64,000 nucleotides of DNA. Origin: an uncultured Bacteroidota bacterium. Its GTDB lineage: Bacteria; Bacteroidota; Bacteroidia; Bacteroidales; GWA2-32-17. The translations under genes and the position numbers were made by a program. This document shows, one piece after another, positions 16,960 to 26,424 of this stretch. The first letter of the stretch is position 1; the number at the start of each line of letters is the position of its first letter. The notes under the pieces were generated by a model that was given only the letters and a program-made list of their open reading frames with translations, did not search any database and was not told the origin of the DNA. Location: NCBI GenBank assembly GCA_903837285.1, contig CAILUD010000203.1:1-64000 (forward strand). The letters run 5' to 3'.

Positions 16960-17859
16960 TTAATTTGAAGTTTCTGATCCACTTTTTCTAATTCTTAACA
17001 AAATCCAAATAATATAAAAAATAACTCCCCATGCAGCCAATACTGCTCCGCAATAAGATAAAACAAGCCAAATTGGGGCCATTGAACGCACATTCCACAT
17101 TGTACGGTTATCAAGTAAATTATATTGACTTCGTTTAACCTCAGTTTTAATTATTGTATCAATAATAGTTTGTTCTGTACCATCAGCATTTGCCATATTA
17201 ATTTTAACATTAACATTTCCATCTTTATCACCGGGCAAATCATTTGGATAATTAAAAGTAATTATTCCTAAAGAATTTGAAGATCTTATTTCGTCTAATG
17301 GCAACCAACCAAAATTTCTTTTTGCATAAAGTGACAATTTTGCTCCATTAATAGGCATTTTGTTAATTTGCTGAATAACCTTTACTTCTATTTTATTATT
17401 TTTAACTGTATAATTAAGTTTTGCAGTAACTTTTCCCTTAACCCCTGAGCTTGAATCTGAGGCACCTACTTTTTGTACATATTCCTTATTAAATGTTCTA
17501 ACATAACTAATAATATTCCAAATTTCTTCGGATTTAAGCATCTTTTTAAATGACGGCATTAAACCACGCCCTTCAGTAATTTTATAAAAAAGCTCACCAT
17601 CTAAATTCTGCTGATAAACTTTTGAAGCTGGATCTGCTGGAGGAGGAACTAACTTTGCCTGATCTGGTTGACCAGGATGTCCATGGCAAGAGACACATGT
17701 TTTATTATAAATCTCTAAACCAAGCTTTCTTGTATCATCACTAAATTTTATTGGAGCTAGCAATCCTTTCTTATCATCAGGAACAACCCATGGTGTTTGA
17801 GCCTTAACAAATGTCCCAAATAAGCTTATAACAACAATTAATATAAAACTACTCTTCAT
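16960..17859 (-). CDS. membrane-anchored monoheme cytochrome c with Ig-like middle domain
   Basis: Predicted exported electron carrier between the Fe-S/NrfD module and the caa3 oxidase. I chose the ATG at 17859: it gives a clean signal peptide (MKSSFILIVV to VKAQ), and the 11-base overlap with the upstream NrfD-like gene is normal here. The ATG at 17889 adds ten non-signal residues. One heme motif (CVSCHGHPGQ) sits in a class I cytochrome c fold, with PSFKKML giving a Met ligand. A beta-rich region of about 110 residues follows, then a C-terminal TM helix (WLVLSYCGAVLAAWGVIF). The combined architecture is not one I can name. Confidence 0.78.
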   Translation of the reverse strand: MKSSFILIVVISLFGTFVKAQTPWVVPDDKKGLLAPIKFSDDTRKLGLEIYNKTCVSCHGHPGQPDQAKLVPPPADPASKVYQQNLDGELFYKITEGRGLMPSFKKMLKSEEIWNIISYVRTFNKEYVQKVGASDSSSGVKGKVTAKLNYTVKNNKIEVKVIQQINKMPINGAKLSLYAKRNFGWLPLDEIRSSNSLGIITFNYPNDLPGDKDGNVNVKINMANADGTEQTIIDTIIKTEVKRSQYNLLDNRTMWNVRSMAPIWLVLSYCGAVLAAWGVIFYIIWILLRIRKSGSETSN

Positions 17860-19168
17860 GTGATTCAGTTTTATTATTTCGTTCATCAATAGTTTCTTGA
17901 ATTGGAATTAATGGAAATACCTTTGCTAATACCGATACAATAATTAACACAAGAATAAAAGAAGCAAGTGTTATACAAATTTCGGTAAAAGTAGGTTGGT
18001 AAAAAGTATAACTTTGGGGAACATTTTGTATTGGCAAAAAAGGATGTTCCTGAGTTGGCACAACTATTAAATATCGTTTTAACCAAGCTCCAATAAATAC
18101 AAATATTCCAATTATTAATAAAGGTGTAGGTTTTCTGAACTTTTTTAACAACAGTAAAAATATTGGAATTACTAAACCTGCTAATTGAACAAACCAGAAC
18201 ATTATTGCATGACCTCCATTAAATAACGAATGTAATGTTATGGATTCATGCTTTGGCATTTTATAACCCGGAACCAAAAATTCGTTTATGTTAAAATAAA
18301 GATAAACAAGCGAGACTAGAACCAGCAGTTTACCAATTTTATCAAAATGAATCTCTTTTATATAGTCTTGCAAATGATATATTTTTCTAAAAACATACAT
18401 CGCAATAATTACTGATGCAACTCCCGTAACAAATGCTCCGGTTACAAAGTAAGGACCAAAGATTGTAGAATTCCAGCCAGCTCTTGGAGTTACTGCAAAA
18501 AGCCAAGATGTTACAGTATGTATAGCTAAAGCAACAGGGATAACAAGTATCAATAAAATTCTAATTGCTTTGTGTAACAAATCTTTTTGTTCTTTTGATC
18601 CTACCCAATTTAATGATAATAATTTGTATAAAAGTCTTTGCCATTTAGGAAGATCTGTTCTATTATTATAAGCAATTGCTAAATCGGGAACCATTGGAAC
18701 AATAAAGAGTAATAAACTTATCATTACGTATGTTGTAACAACAGTTACATCCCACAAAATTGGTGACTGAAAACGACCATGGATAAAAACATTCAATAAC
18801 CTTTCTGGTCTACCCATATCAGAAACTATAACTAATCCAGCAACAGCAGCAAAAGCAAAAGCTATTATTTCTGCCATGCGTGTTATTGGAGTAATCCACT
18901 TTTGACCGGTTAACCCAAGCACAGAACTAATTAACATACCTATTAAACTTGACGCAACAAAGAATACGAAATTAGAAATATACATTCCCCAGGAAATATA
19001 ATCTCTTAAACCTGTTACACCTAAGCCTGTGGTTAATTGCTGATAATACGCAGTTAAACAAAATACTAAACTGACAGATAGGAATGCCATCCATAAATAG
19101 AATCCGTTGTTTAACTTAACAGATTTTAATAAATCATGTATTATTCCGGATTTTGTTTTTTCGTCCAT
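17849..19168 (-). CDS. NrfD/PsrC-like polytopic membrane subunit
   Basis: Integral membrane protein (439 residues, about ten hydrophobic helices) of the NrfD/PsrC superfamily, whose members hold a quinone site and transfer electrons to or from a partner Fe-S protein. Family features are DYISWGMYISNFVFFVASS in the first helices and ISDMGRP-like VSDMGRPERLLNVF. It lies 16 bases downstream of the Fe-S gene and overlaps the cytochrome c gene by 11 bases after start choice. ActC of alternative complex III is one family member. Direction of electron flow is inferred as quinol to cytochrome c. Confidence 0.85.
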   Translation of the reverse strand: MDEKTKSGIIHDLLKSVKLNNGFYLWMAFLSVSLVFCLTAYYQQLTTGLGVTGLRDYISWGMYISNFVFFVASSLIGMLISSVLGLTGQKWITPITRMAEIIAFAFAAVAGLVIVSDMGRPERLLNVFIHGRFQSPILWDVTVVTTYVMISLLLFIVPMVPDLAIAYNNRTDLPKWQRLLYKLLSLNWVGSKEQKDLLHKAIRILLILVIPVALAIHTVTSWLFAVTPRAGWNSTIFGPYFVTGAFVTGVASVIIAMYVFRKIYHLQDYIKEIHFDKIGKLLVLVSLVYLYFNINEFLVPGYKMPKHESITLHSLFNGGHAIMFWFVQLAGLVIPIFLLLLKKFRKPTPLLIIGIFVFIGAWLKRYLIVVPTQEHPFLPIQNVPQSYTFYQPTFTEICITLASFILVLIIVSVLAKVFPLIPIQETIDERNNKTESHEE

Positions 19169-19184
19169 TTTATAATATTATAAA

Positions 19185-20123
19185 TTACACATGATTATCT
19201 TCATTTTTGTTTTCCTGTTCAGGAAAAGGAAAAAGCCTGTCTTTAGGTGGCAGGTAGTAGACTCTAGGCTCTTGACCTAATTCTTCCATTAATCTATAAG
19301 CAGCATTATCTTTAAGTAAGGTACTTAATCTTACAGTTTCTTTTGTGGTGCCATTAGTTACTGCATCATCATTTTTATCTCCAAAATAATAAACACCATT
19401 TGGACAATTTGAAACACAATATGGAAGCTCGTCATTTCTCAATCTATCTGCACTAAACAAACATTTTGAAACAGTTCCTCTTTTTTGTGGTACGTTTAAT
19501 TCAATATCATATGGATCATTTGCAAATTTCTCTGCATCTTTTGGATCGAACCAATTAAAAATTCTTGCAGAATAAGGGCAAGCTGCAATGCAAAAACGAC
19601 AACCAATGCAACGTTCATTATCTATCAAAACCGGACCATCAGTTCTTTTAAAAGTAGCATCTACAGGACAAACTGAAACACAAGGAGGATTATCACAGTG
19701 CTGACAAGGTTTAGGCATAAAATACGGCGATGTCAATTCCGAATCCTGCATTTGCAAAGTGTTAATGTGATACTGCTCTGGTCTTAAATGATGAGCACTT
19801 TGACAAGCGGAAATACATTTTCTTGCATTTCTACATTTAGCAAGGTCAATAACCATTACCCAGCTTTTACCAGGTAATCCTTCCCTGCCCCTGGCAATAA
19901 AATCTTCGGTGGTACCTTTAAATTCTTTTAGTTCCCCATTTTCAAATTCAACAACTTTATTATCAACGGTTAAAAGCCTAACCTTTTTCCCTGCTTTTAT
20001 TTTCTCAAATTGCTGTCCGAAATATAAAGCCATTGCTCCACTTGCTCCGGCAGCACCAATAATACCAAGGGTTTTGAGAAATTCCCGTCTTTTATTTTCT
20101 TTTGGATCTTTATTGTCTTCCAT
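19185..20123 (-). CDS. Tat-exported multi-cluster Fe-S protein (NrfC/DmsB-like)
   Basis: First gene of the respiratory operon. A twin-arginine signal (KRREFLKTLG, 11-20) plus a hydrophobic stretch implies export in folded form. Four cysteine motifs are visible: C97/C103/C107, C140/C143/C148/C152, C172/C175/C178/C182 and C221/C236/C240. The first motif reads CRNARKC, with Ala at the second ligand. The fourth reads CLFSADR, with Ser where Cys is usual. Two clusters are therefore complete and two lack a cysteine, suggesting [3Fe-4S] or altered ligation. It probably docks on the NrfD-like subunit; no molybdopterin subunit is encoded nearby. Confidence 0.87.
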   Translation of the reverse strand: MEDNKDPKENKRREFLKTLGIIGAAGASGAMALYFGQQFEKIKAGKKVRLLTVDNKVVEFENGELKEFKGTTEDFIARGREGLPGKSWVMVIDLAKCRNARKCISACQSAHHLRPEQYHINTLQMQDSELTSPYFMPKPCQHCDNPPCVSVCPVDATFKRTDGPVLIDNERCIGCRFCIAACPYSARIFNWFDPKDAEKFANDPYDIELNVPQKRGTVSKCLFSADRLRNDELPYCVSNCPNGVYYFGDKNDDAVTNGTTKETVRLSTLLKDNAAYRLMEELGQEPRVYYLPPKDRLFPFPEQENKNEDNHV

Positions 20124-20641
20124 TTATAAAAAATTGATTTGTAAAAATAGTAAAAAATAATAATAAGAATAAAAATATTTAGCATTATAGTACCTAATTA
20201 TATATTGAAGCAAATGAACTTACATACAACTTATTACCTTCAAGTTAACTTAATAGATTTCAAAATTCAATTTAAAATTTCCCAAATAAAAGTAATATTT
20301 ACAGATTTTTTAAAAGCAATTTTCAAACTAAAAATTAAAATATTCGCTATAATTTACATTATGTATTTATGATGAAAAAGAATAAGAAAAAATGTAATAA
20401 CATTTACGCCATTTATTTTTACAATAATTTCAATTTAAAAAATTTTTAGTTAAAAAAAGATAGTTTAACTATAGGATGTAGACACACCAAAAATTCCGAT
20501 AATAATTATCATAGAAATTATAACAATATTGACATGATTAAACAAATTGCAATATCTTAAGAAGAAAAATTTTTATAAAATTAATAATACCACTAGTTGA
20601 CAATTGCGGTATTAAAAATTACAGACTAAAACTAAATAACA
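20124..20641 (-). other. AT-rich intergenic region between the Fe-S gene and dnaJ
   Basis: About 518 bases without a credible gene. It must hold the promoter of the respiratory operon (minus strand), but I find no clean TAnnTTTG box on that strand. A short hairpin lies at the dnaJ-proximal end (annotated separately). Otherwise I see only homopolymer-rich sequence. Confidence 0.5.
20585..20614 (-). terminator. weak hairpin downstream of dnaJ
   Basis: TAATACC (20585-20591) pairs with GGTATTA (20608-20614) around a 16-base loop, 28 bases past the dnaJ stop. Downstream sequence on the minus strand is T-rich. The stem is short and AT-rich, so termination is only possible. Confidence 0.3.
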
Positions 20642-21790
20642 CTAGTCAAAATAATTTCTAAATCTGTCAAAAAAGTTTTTATCTTTTTTAGCAACTTCTG
20701 GATTAAAACTATCAGACTCATTTAATTTTTCAAGTATTTTTCGTTCATCTTTTGAAACAGAAGAAGGGATGTAGATTAAAATTCTTACAATTAAATCGCC
20801 ACGTCTGTATCCATTAACATCGGGCAAACCTTTACCACGTAATTTTAATAACTTGCCTGAAGGAGTTCCGGGTTCAACTTTAACTTTTACCCTACCATCG
20901 AGTGTAGGAATTTCAACAGGAGCACCAGTTATGGCATCGGGGATTGAAATTAACAAATCGTAAATAAGATTATTTTCATCTCTGATAAATTCAGGATGTT
21001 TTTCTTCTTCAACAAGTACTATTAAATCACCGTTTACACCACCTCTACGCGCTGCATTACCTCGTCCACTAACCGAAAGCTGCATACCATCAGCTACACC
21101 TGCCGGAATATTTAATGTGATTATTTCTTCTTCGTTTGCAACTCCTTCGCCAGAACATTTTGGACATTTGTTAACAATAATTTTTCCTTCTCCAGAACAC
21201 GCAGAACAAGGAGCAGAAGATTGCATATTTCCTAAAATAGTACGCTGTACTCTGGTCACATAACCACTTCCTTTACATGACGAACAAGTATGAAATGAAG
21301 AGTTATCTTTAGCACCCGAGCCACTACAAATTTTACAAGAAACTAATTTTCTGACTTTTATTTTTTTCTCAACGCCATCAGATATTTCATTGAGATTAAG
21401 CTTAACTTTTACTCTCAAGTTTGTTCCTTTGCGAACATTTCGTCCACCACCACGAGAACCTCCTCCAAAACCACCAAATCCAAAATCAGAAAACACATCT
21501 CCAAAACGACTAAAGATATCTTCCATATCAAAACCACCGCCATAACCGCCACCACCTTGCTGTCCGTTTACTCCTGCATGACCAAACTGATCATATCTAC
21601 TTCGTTTATTATCATCACCTAAAACATCATAAGCTTCGGCTGCCTCTTTAAATTTATCTTCTGCAGATTTGTCACCCGGATTTCTATCAGGATGAAATTG
21701 TAAGGCTTTTTGACGGTATGCTTTTTTTAATTCTTCTTTTGAAGCCGATTTTGAGACTTCCAGAATTTCATAATAATCTCTTTTTGCCAT
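20642..21790 (-). CDS. dnaJ: chaperone DnaJ
   Basis: Hsp40 co-chaperone that stimulates the DnaK ATPase. J-domain at 1-70 with HPD in FHPDRNPGD, then a Gly/Phe-rich stretch (about 75-125) with many GGFGGG repeats. A four-repeat CxxCxGxG zinc region begins CKICSGSG, followed by the C-terminal substrate-binding domains. At 382 residues it is full-length. It lies 11 bases downstream of grpE. dnaK is not next to it, as is common in Bacteroidota. Confidence 0.96.
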   Translation of the reverse strand: MAKRDYYEILEVSKSASKEELKKAYRQKALQFHPDRNPGDKSAEDKFKEAAEAYDVLGDDNKRSRYDQFGHAGVNGQQGGGGYGGGFDMEDIFSRFGDVFSDFGFGGFGGGSRGGGRNVRKGTNLRVKVKLNLNEISDGVEKKIKVRKLVSCKICSGSGAKDNSSFHTCSSCKGSGYVTRVQRTILGNMQSSAPCSACSGEGKIIVNKCPKCSGEGVANEEEIITLNIPAGVADGMQLSVSGRGNAARRGGVNGDLIVLVEEEKHPEFIRDENNLIYDLLISIPDAITGAPVEIPTLDGRVKVKVEPGTPSGKLLKLRGKGLPDVNGYRRGDLIVRILIYIPSSVSKDERKILEKLNESDSFNPEVAKKDKNFFDRFRNYFD

Positions 21791-21801
21791 TGATCTTGAT
21801 T

Positions 21802-22425
21802 TTATTCGCCTACAACAACTTTTGCAAAGCGTATCACTTTATCATTTAAAGTATATCCTTTTTGAATTACATCAATTACCTTACCTTTCATTTCTTCTGA
21901 TGGAGCAGGAAAACGAGTAACGGCTTCATGTAAATCAGTATTAAACTCAACATTAGTTGCAATAATTTCTTTTACGCCTTGATGATTTACAAACTCATTA
22001 AATTTTGTATAAATAAGGTTAATCCCAGTCTTTACAGCTTCAATATCATTTGATTCGCTAATTGATTTATGAGCACGATCAAAATCATCTATAACAGATA
22101 ATACTCCAGACAATACCATTTCACTACCATATTTAAGTAAATCTGATTTTTCTTTTAGAGTACGTTTTTTAAAATTATCAAACTCTGCAGCATTTCGCAA
22201 CAGCTTATCATTCAATTCCGCAAGAGATATTTTTAATTTTGCAATCTCTTCGTTATTATCAGTCTTTTCTTTTCGGAAAATATTTTTCTTTTTTGTTTTT
22301 TTATTTTCTTCAACAGCAGGAATTGCTTCAGCATCTTTTTCAACACTTATTTCATCTTGTTGTACTTCTTGATCAGCATCTTGCTTAATATCTTCTCGCA
22401 CTTTTTCTTCGTTTGTATCTCCCAT
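21802..22425 (-). CDS. grpE: nucleotide exchange factor GrpE
   Basis: Dimeric exchange factor for DnaK. The N-terminal 55 residues are highly charged and likely disordered (runs of Glu/Lys/Asp). A long coiled coil follows, with [18 protein letters not shown], then the C-terminal beta domain with [17 protein letters not shown], the family signature. 207 residues. Directly precedes dnaJ, forming a heat-shock operon; no CIRCE-like element was found in the 273 bases upstream. Confidence 0.94.
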   Translation of the reverse strand: MGDTNEEKVREDIKQDADQEVQQDEISVEKDAEAIPAVEENKKTKKKNIFRKEKTDNNEEIAKLKISLAELNDKLLRNAAEFDNFKKRTLKEKSDLLKYGSEMVLSGVLSVIDDFDRAHKSISESNDIEAVKTGINLIYTKFNEFVNHQGVKEIIATNVEFNTDLHEAVTRFPAPSEEMKGKVIDVIQKGYTLNDKVIRFAKVVVGE

Positions 22426-22698
22426 TATTAATATGTTTATTTGGGCTGCAATTTTACAAAATTTCTGCCATATATATAGTACGACAAAATGACATGAAAT
22501 GAATTAAATGAATTGTGAATATAAAATATGTCCTATTTGAAGACTCTACTTTTAACTATATGAACTTTCGACTTCAGAAACTTTCATTCCTCCCCACACC
22601 TTAATCCTAAAGGAGCCACCACACATTAACTATTAACTTAATAGCTTATTAACTTTTTTTGCTTTATAAACTGTTAACTTTACAAACTTTCAACTTTC
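22426..22698. other. intergenic region between obgE and grpE
   Basis: 273 bases with no gene. It includes a short GC-richer patch around 22590-22625 (CTCCCCACACC ... AAAGGAGCCACC) that looks unlike its AT-rich surroundings and may be a decayed repeat. It is followed by TTAACTATTAACTT-like short direct repeats. Confidence 0.4.
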
Positions 22699-23703
22699 TT
22701 AAATAAGTATTTTCCAAATTTCATCTTTTAATTCGTTAATACCATCACCAACTGCAGATGAAAAAAACAAATAAGGAACGCCTATTTTTTTAATTTCCTT
22801 TTTAATTTCCTTATTAATTTCTTTTGTTAATTCTTTATCAAGTAAATCTGATTTTGAAATACCAAGTATTTTTTTCTTTGTTAAAAGTTCCGGATTATAC
22901 TTTTCAAGTTCATTTAAAAGAATTTTATATTCTTTCATAATATCCTTACTATCAGCTGGAACTAAGAAAAGCAAAATTGAGTTACGTTCGATATGTCGTA
23001 AAAATCTTAAACCAAGTCCTTTCCCTTCAGAGGCACCTTCAATTATTCCCGGAATATCTGCCATAACAAATGACTGATAATCTCTATAATTTACAATTCC
23101 AATATTTGGAACTAAAGTAGTAAAAGGATAATCGGCAATTTCAGGTTTAGCGGCAGAAACAACCGACAATAAAGTACTTTTTCCGGCATTTGGAAAACCA
23201 ACTAAACCAACATCGGCAAGAATTTTTAATTCCAGAATATTCCAGCCTTCTATTGCTGGCTCGCCAGGTTGAGCATAACGTGGAGTCTGATGAGTAGAAG
23301 ATTTAAAATGAGAATTCCCTAAACCACCTCTCCCACCTTTACGAAGAATAATTCTTTCACCGTGTTTTGTTATTTCAGCAATAACCTCATTTGTTTCTGC
23401 ATCTTTTGCAACTGTACCAAGTGGAACCTGAACAATCACATCTTCGCCTTCTGCACCAGTTGCATTCTTAGCACTTCCACAAGAACCGTTTTCAGCATAA
23501 ATATGTCTTTTATATCGCAAATGTAACAATGTCCACATTTGGCTATTGCCCTCAAGTATAATATGACCACCTCTTCCGCCATCACCACCATCTGGCCCAC
23601 CTTTCATTGTCCTTTTATCGCGATAAAAATGACGCGATCCAGCACCACCTTTCCCCGAACGCGTACATATTTTTACGTAATCTATAAAATTATTTTCTGG
23701 CAC
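22699..23703 (-). CDS. obgE: GTPase Obg/CgtA
   Basis: Essential ribosome-associated GTPase that acts in 50S maturation and stress control. The N-terminal Obg fold (1-158) is glycine-rich ([14 protein letters not shown]). The G domain has P-loop [12 protein letters not shown], switch region [10 protein letters not shown], and [16 protein letters not shown]. At 334 residues it lacks the C-terminal OCT extension seen in Gram-positives. It lies 93 bases from adk; an inverted repeat occupies the gap. Confidence 0.95.
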   Translation of the reverse strand: MPENNFIDYVKICTRSGKGGAGSRHFYRDKRTMKGGPDGGDGGRGGHIILEGNSQMWTLLHLRYKRHIYAENGSCGSAKNATGAEGEDVIVQVPLGTVAKDAETNEVIAEITKHGERIILRKGGRGGLGNSHFKSSTHQTPRYAQPGEPAIEGWNILELKILADVGLVGFPNAGKSTLLSVVSAAKPEIADYPFTTLVPNIGIVNYRDYQSFVMADIPGIIEGASEGKGLGLRFLRHIERNSILLFLVPADSKDIMKEYKILLNELEKYNPELLTKKKILGISKSDLLDKELTKEINKEIKKEIKKIGVPYLFFSSAVGDGINELKDEIWKILI

Positions 23704-23739
23704 TTTATTTATATTATGTTATTTGTTATATTGAATTAT

Positions 23740-23795
23740 AAAACTATTTTGTCCAAATAGATACTTCACTATGTTCAGTATGACAAAATAGTTTT
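23740..23795. repeat. inverted-repeat element between obgE and adk, relative of the 41053 repeat
   Basis: A perfect 14-base inverted repeat, AAAACTATTTTGTC at 23740-23753 and its complement at 23782-23795, encloses TAGATACTTCACTATGTTCAG. That core resembles the right half of the elements at 61254-61339 and 41053-41158 (TAGATG.TTCGAC...CTCA..(A/T)(G/A)ACA). It lies just past the adk stop, so it may also terminate transcription from either side. Confidence 0.6.
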
Positions 23796-23796
23796 G

Positions 23797-24375
23797 TTAC
23801 TTCACAAATTTCCTCATTACATGTGAAATGTCAGAATATACTTCAGCTTCTGTTTGCATTCCATTAATAGGAAATGATTTTCCTTGTTTTTTATAATATT
23901 TAGAAACAGGTTTTGTTAAAGAACGGTAAACATTTATTCTATTTGTTATAATTTCAATATTAACATCGTCCGCTCTTCCAGACTTCTCGCCACGTAATAT
24001 AAGTCTTTTCTTTAGCACCTCTTCGTCAACATCGAGCATTACAAGTAAATCTACTTTTGTAGAATGAACTAATAACATTTCGTCTAATGCTTCGGCTTGT
24101 GCTTGTGTTCTAGGAAAACCATCAAAAATAAAACCTTTTGCATTTTTATTTTTTTCAATAATCTTACTAATCATACTTATTACAACTTCATCCGGCACTA
24201 ATTCACCCTTATCCATTCTTTTTTGAGCTTCTACACCAAGTTCTGTCTGAGCAGCAATTTCTACTCTTAAAATATCACCTGTTGAAAGATGAATCAACTC
24301 AAATTGCTTAATTAAATGCTCTGATTGAGTACCTTTTCCAGAACCCGGAGGTCCAAATAAAACAATATTCAACAT
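23797..24375 (-). CDS. adk: adenylate kinase
   Basis: Converts ATP and AMP to two ADP in the cytoplasm. P-loop GPPGSGKGTQ (8-17), AMP-site region HLSTGDILR, and the family signature FDGFPRTQAQAE are all present. At 192 residues it is the short form with a small lid and no zinc-binding cysteines. It follows hpt by 8 bases, forming a purine-nucleotide operon. Confidence 0.96.
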   Translation of the reverse strand: MLNIVLFGPPGSGKGTQSEHLIKQFELIHLSTGDILRVEIAAQTELGVEAQKRMDKGELVPDEVVISMISKIIEKNKNAKGFIFDGFPRTQAQAEALDEMLLVHSTKVDLLVMLDVDEEVLKKRLILRGEKSGRADDVNIEIITNRINVYRSLTKPVSKYYKKQGKSFPINGMQTEAEVYSDISHVMRKFVK

Positions 24376-24383
24376 AAATTTAT

Positions 24384-24920
24384 TTATTTAACTAGTGTGT
24401 AAATTTCGGGTAAATTTCTTCCAAAACCATCATAATCCAAGCCATATCCCACTATGAAATCGTTTGGAATTTCAATTGCAACATAATCAATTTTAAATGA
24501 CTTTTTAAATGCATTTGGCTTAAAAAGAAAAGTAGCAATAAGAATTGTCTCAGGTTCATAACCTTTTAGTTGAGAAATAATGTTTTCTAATGTTTCGCCA
24601 GAATCTACTATATCTTCCAAGACTACAACTACCTTGCCTTTAATATTTTCATTTATTCCTATTAAACTTTTAACTGTTCCAGTTGATATTGTTCCTTGAT
24701 ATGACGCTACTTTTACAAATGTAATTCTACAATCAAGAGTAATTTGCTTAAATAAATCAGAAGCAAACATAAACGAACCATTAAGAATTCCGATGAAAAT
24801 AACTTCCTTTCCTTTAAGTTCATTATTTAATCTAACAGCCATTTTATTAACTGCAGCCTGAATTTCATTTTCTTTGATAGAGACTTCGAACTCTTTATCA
24901 AGTATTTTGATTTTATTCAT
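24384..24920 (-). CDS. hpt: hypoxanthine phosphoribosyltransferase
   Basis: Purine salvage enzyme that joins hypoxanthine or guanine to PRPP. The PRPP-binding signature is VVVLEDIVDSGETL, with the flexible-loop segment VKVASYQGT and the C-terminal DFIVGYGLDYDGFGRNLPEIY typical of the family. 178 residues, full-length. Precedes adk; purE lies divergently 132 bases away. Confidence 0.95.
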   Translation of the reverse strand: MNKIKILDKEFEVSIKENEIQAAVNKMAVRLNNELKGKEVIFIGILNGSFMFASDLFKQITLDCRITFVKVASYQGTISTGTVKSLIGINENIKGKVVVVLEDIVDSGETLENIISQLKGYEPETILIATFLFKPNAFKKSFKIDYVAIEIPNDFIVGYGLDYDGFGRNLPEIYTLVK

Positions 24921-25052
24921 ACATTATATTTAAAGTTGGAAAGTTAATAAAATTGACAAAATTTTAAATAAAAAAAATCATTTTAGAATTCATTATTTTA
25001 AATATCGGCAATTAACACTATTTTTACAGATAAATCTAAATTTCATTATAAG

Positions 25053-25565
25053 ATGAAACCATTAGTTAGTATTATTATGGGCAGCACTTCTGACTGGCCA
25101 GTTATGGAACAAGCAGCCAAGCTATTAAATGAATTTCAAATTCCATTTGAAGTTAATGCATTATCGGCACATCGTACGCCACAATTAGTTGAAGAATTTG
25201 CATCAAATGCTTATGATAAAGGTATTAGAGTAATTATTGCCGGAGCTGGTGGCGCAGCACATTTACCCGGCGTAATTGCAGCATTTACACCATTACCAGT
25301 AATTGGAGTTCCTTGCAGGAGTTCAATATCAATAGATGGTTGGGATAGCATTTTATCAATACTTCAGATGCCTCCTGGAATTCCGGTGGCTACTGTTGGT
25401 CTTGATGCTGCACTAAATGCTGCAATACTTGCAGTTCAGATTCTTTCAACGGGCAACGTTGAATTATTTGAAAAATCAAAAAAATACAAAGCAGGATTAG
25501 CATCAAAAGTTGTTAAAGCTAATATTGAACTTGAACAGTATAAATTTGAATATAAGGTAAATTAA
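25053..25565 (+). CDS. purE: N5-carboxyaminoimidazole ribonucleotide mutase
   Basis: De novo purine pathway enzyme. Class I PurE signatures are GSTSDWPVM (9-17), SAHRTP and AGAGGAAHLPGV, followed by GVPCRSSISIDGWDSILSI. At 170 residues it is full-length. It ends one base before the next gene, an outer-membrane protein, suggesting a shared transcript. purK is not visible here. Confidence 0.96.
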   Translation: MKPLVSIIMGSTSDWPVMEQAAKLLNEFQIPFEVNALSAHRTPQLVEEFASNAYDKGIRVIIAGAGGAAHLPGVIAAFTPLPVIGVPCRSSISIDGWDSILSILQMPPGIPVATVGLDAALNAAILAVQILSTGNVELFEKSKKYKAGLASKVVKANIELEQYKFEYKVN

Positions 25566-25566
25566 T

Positions 25567-26418
25567 ATGTGGAAATTTAAATTCACTATTACCATTATTC
25601 TTCTGGCTTTTACCTACCAAAGCATTTTTGCAGGGAACGAAGATTACCCGCTTGGCGCAAGACAAGCTGGAATGGGAACTGCCGGAGTAGCTTTTCACGA
25701 TTTATGGTCCGTTACTCACAATCAGGCAGGATTAGCTTTACTAACAAAACCCTCATTTGGTTTATTTTACGAGAATAAATTTGCTTTAAAAGAACTTGGT
25801 TTAAAAGCTGGTGCATTTGCATATCCTACTTCATCCGGAGTTTTTGCTATTGATTTAATGCAATTCGGATATTCAAAATATAACGAAAGCAGAATTGGTT
25901 TAGCTTATGCAAAATCCTTAGGAAAGAAATTTTCTATAGGTGTAAAATTCGATTATTTAAACACTTTTTATGCTGAAGGATATGGCAATAAAGGAACTTT
26001 CATTGCAGAAATTGGATTTTTAGCACAACCTATTAAGCATTTTTTTATTGGTGGTCATATTTATAATCTAAGCCGTTCAAAAATTGCAGCATATGATGAT
26101 GAACGAGTGCCAAGCATTATAACTTTTGGTATAGCATACGAGTTTTCTGAAAAAGTTCTTTGCACAGTTGAAGCCGAAAAGGATCTTCAATACAAACCTA
26201 TTTATAAAGTAGGAATGGAATATAAATTTTTAGAAAACTTATTTATAAGAGCAGGCGTAACAAGTAACCCTAATCAAATGAGCCTTGGAATTGGCTATAT
26301 TTACAAAAAAATAAAAGCCGATATCTCATTTTCATCGCATCAGGTATTAGGTATTTCTCCTCATATAGGCATTAGTTATGAGTTTGGTAAAAATTCAACT
26401 AACCGTCTGACTAATTAA
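25567..26418 (+). CDS. outer-membrane beta-barrel protein, PorV/PorQ-like group
   Basis: Secreted barrel of a Bacteroidota family related to PorV/PorQ-type proteins. The signal peptide is 1-22 (ends IFAG). The mature start, GARQAGMGTAGVAFHDLWS, and NQAGLALL are the characteristic N-terminal motif of this FadL-like superfamily. Strand pattern and the terminal ISYEFG support a barrel. It lies one base after purE and 6 bases before the HhH protein. A role in T9SS is suggested only by family resemblance. Confidence 0.7.
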   Translation: MWKFKFTITIILLAFTYQSIFAGNEDYPLGARQAGMGTAGVAFHDLWSVTHNQAGLALLTKPSFGLFYENKFALKELGLKAGAFAYPTSSGVFAIDLMQFGYSKYNESRIGLAYAKSLGKKFSIGVKFDYLNTFYAEGYGNKGTFIAEIGFLAQPIKHFFIGGHIYNLSRSKIAAYDDERVPSIITFGIAYEFSEKVLCTVEAEKDLQYKPIYKVGMEYKFLENLFIRAGVTSNPNQMSLGIGYIYKKIKADISFSSHQVLGISPHIGISYEFGKNSTNRLTN

Positions 26419-26424
26419 ACCAGG

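Noticed and set aside
16960-20123. Nitrite reductase (Nrf) or polysulfide reductase operon
   Set aside because: No pentaheme nitrite reductase or molybdopterin subunit is encoded; the genes lead straight into oxidase genes.
20124-20641. Possible structured RNA in the long gap before dnaJ
   Set aside because: Only one short AT-rich hairpin was found; no conserved RNA motif or strong structure was recognised.
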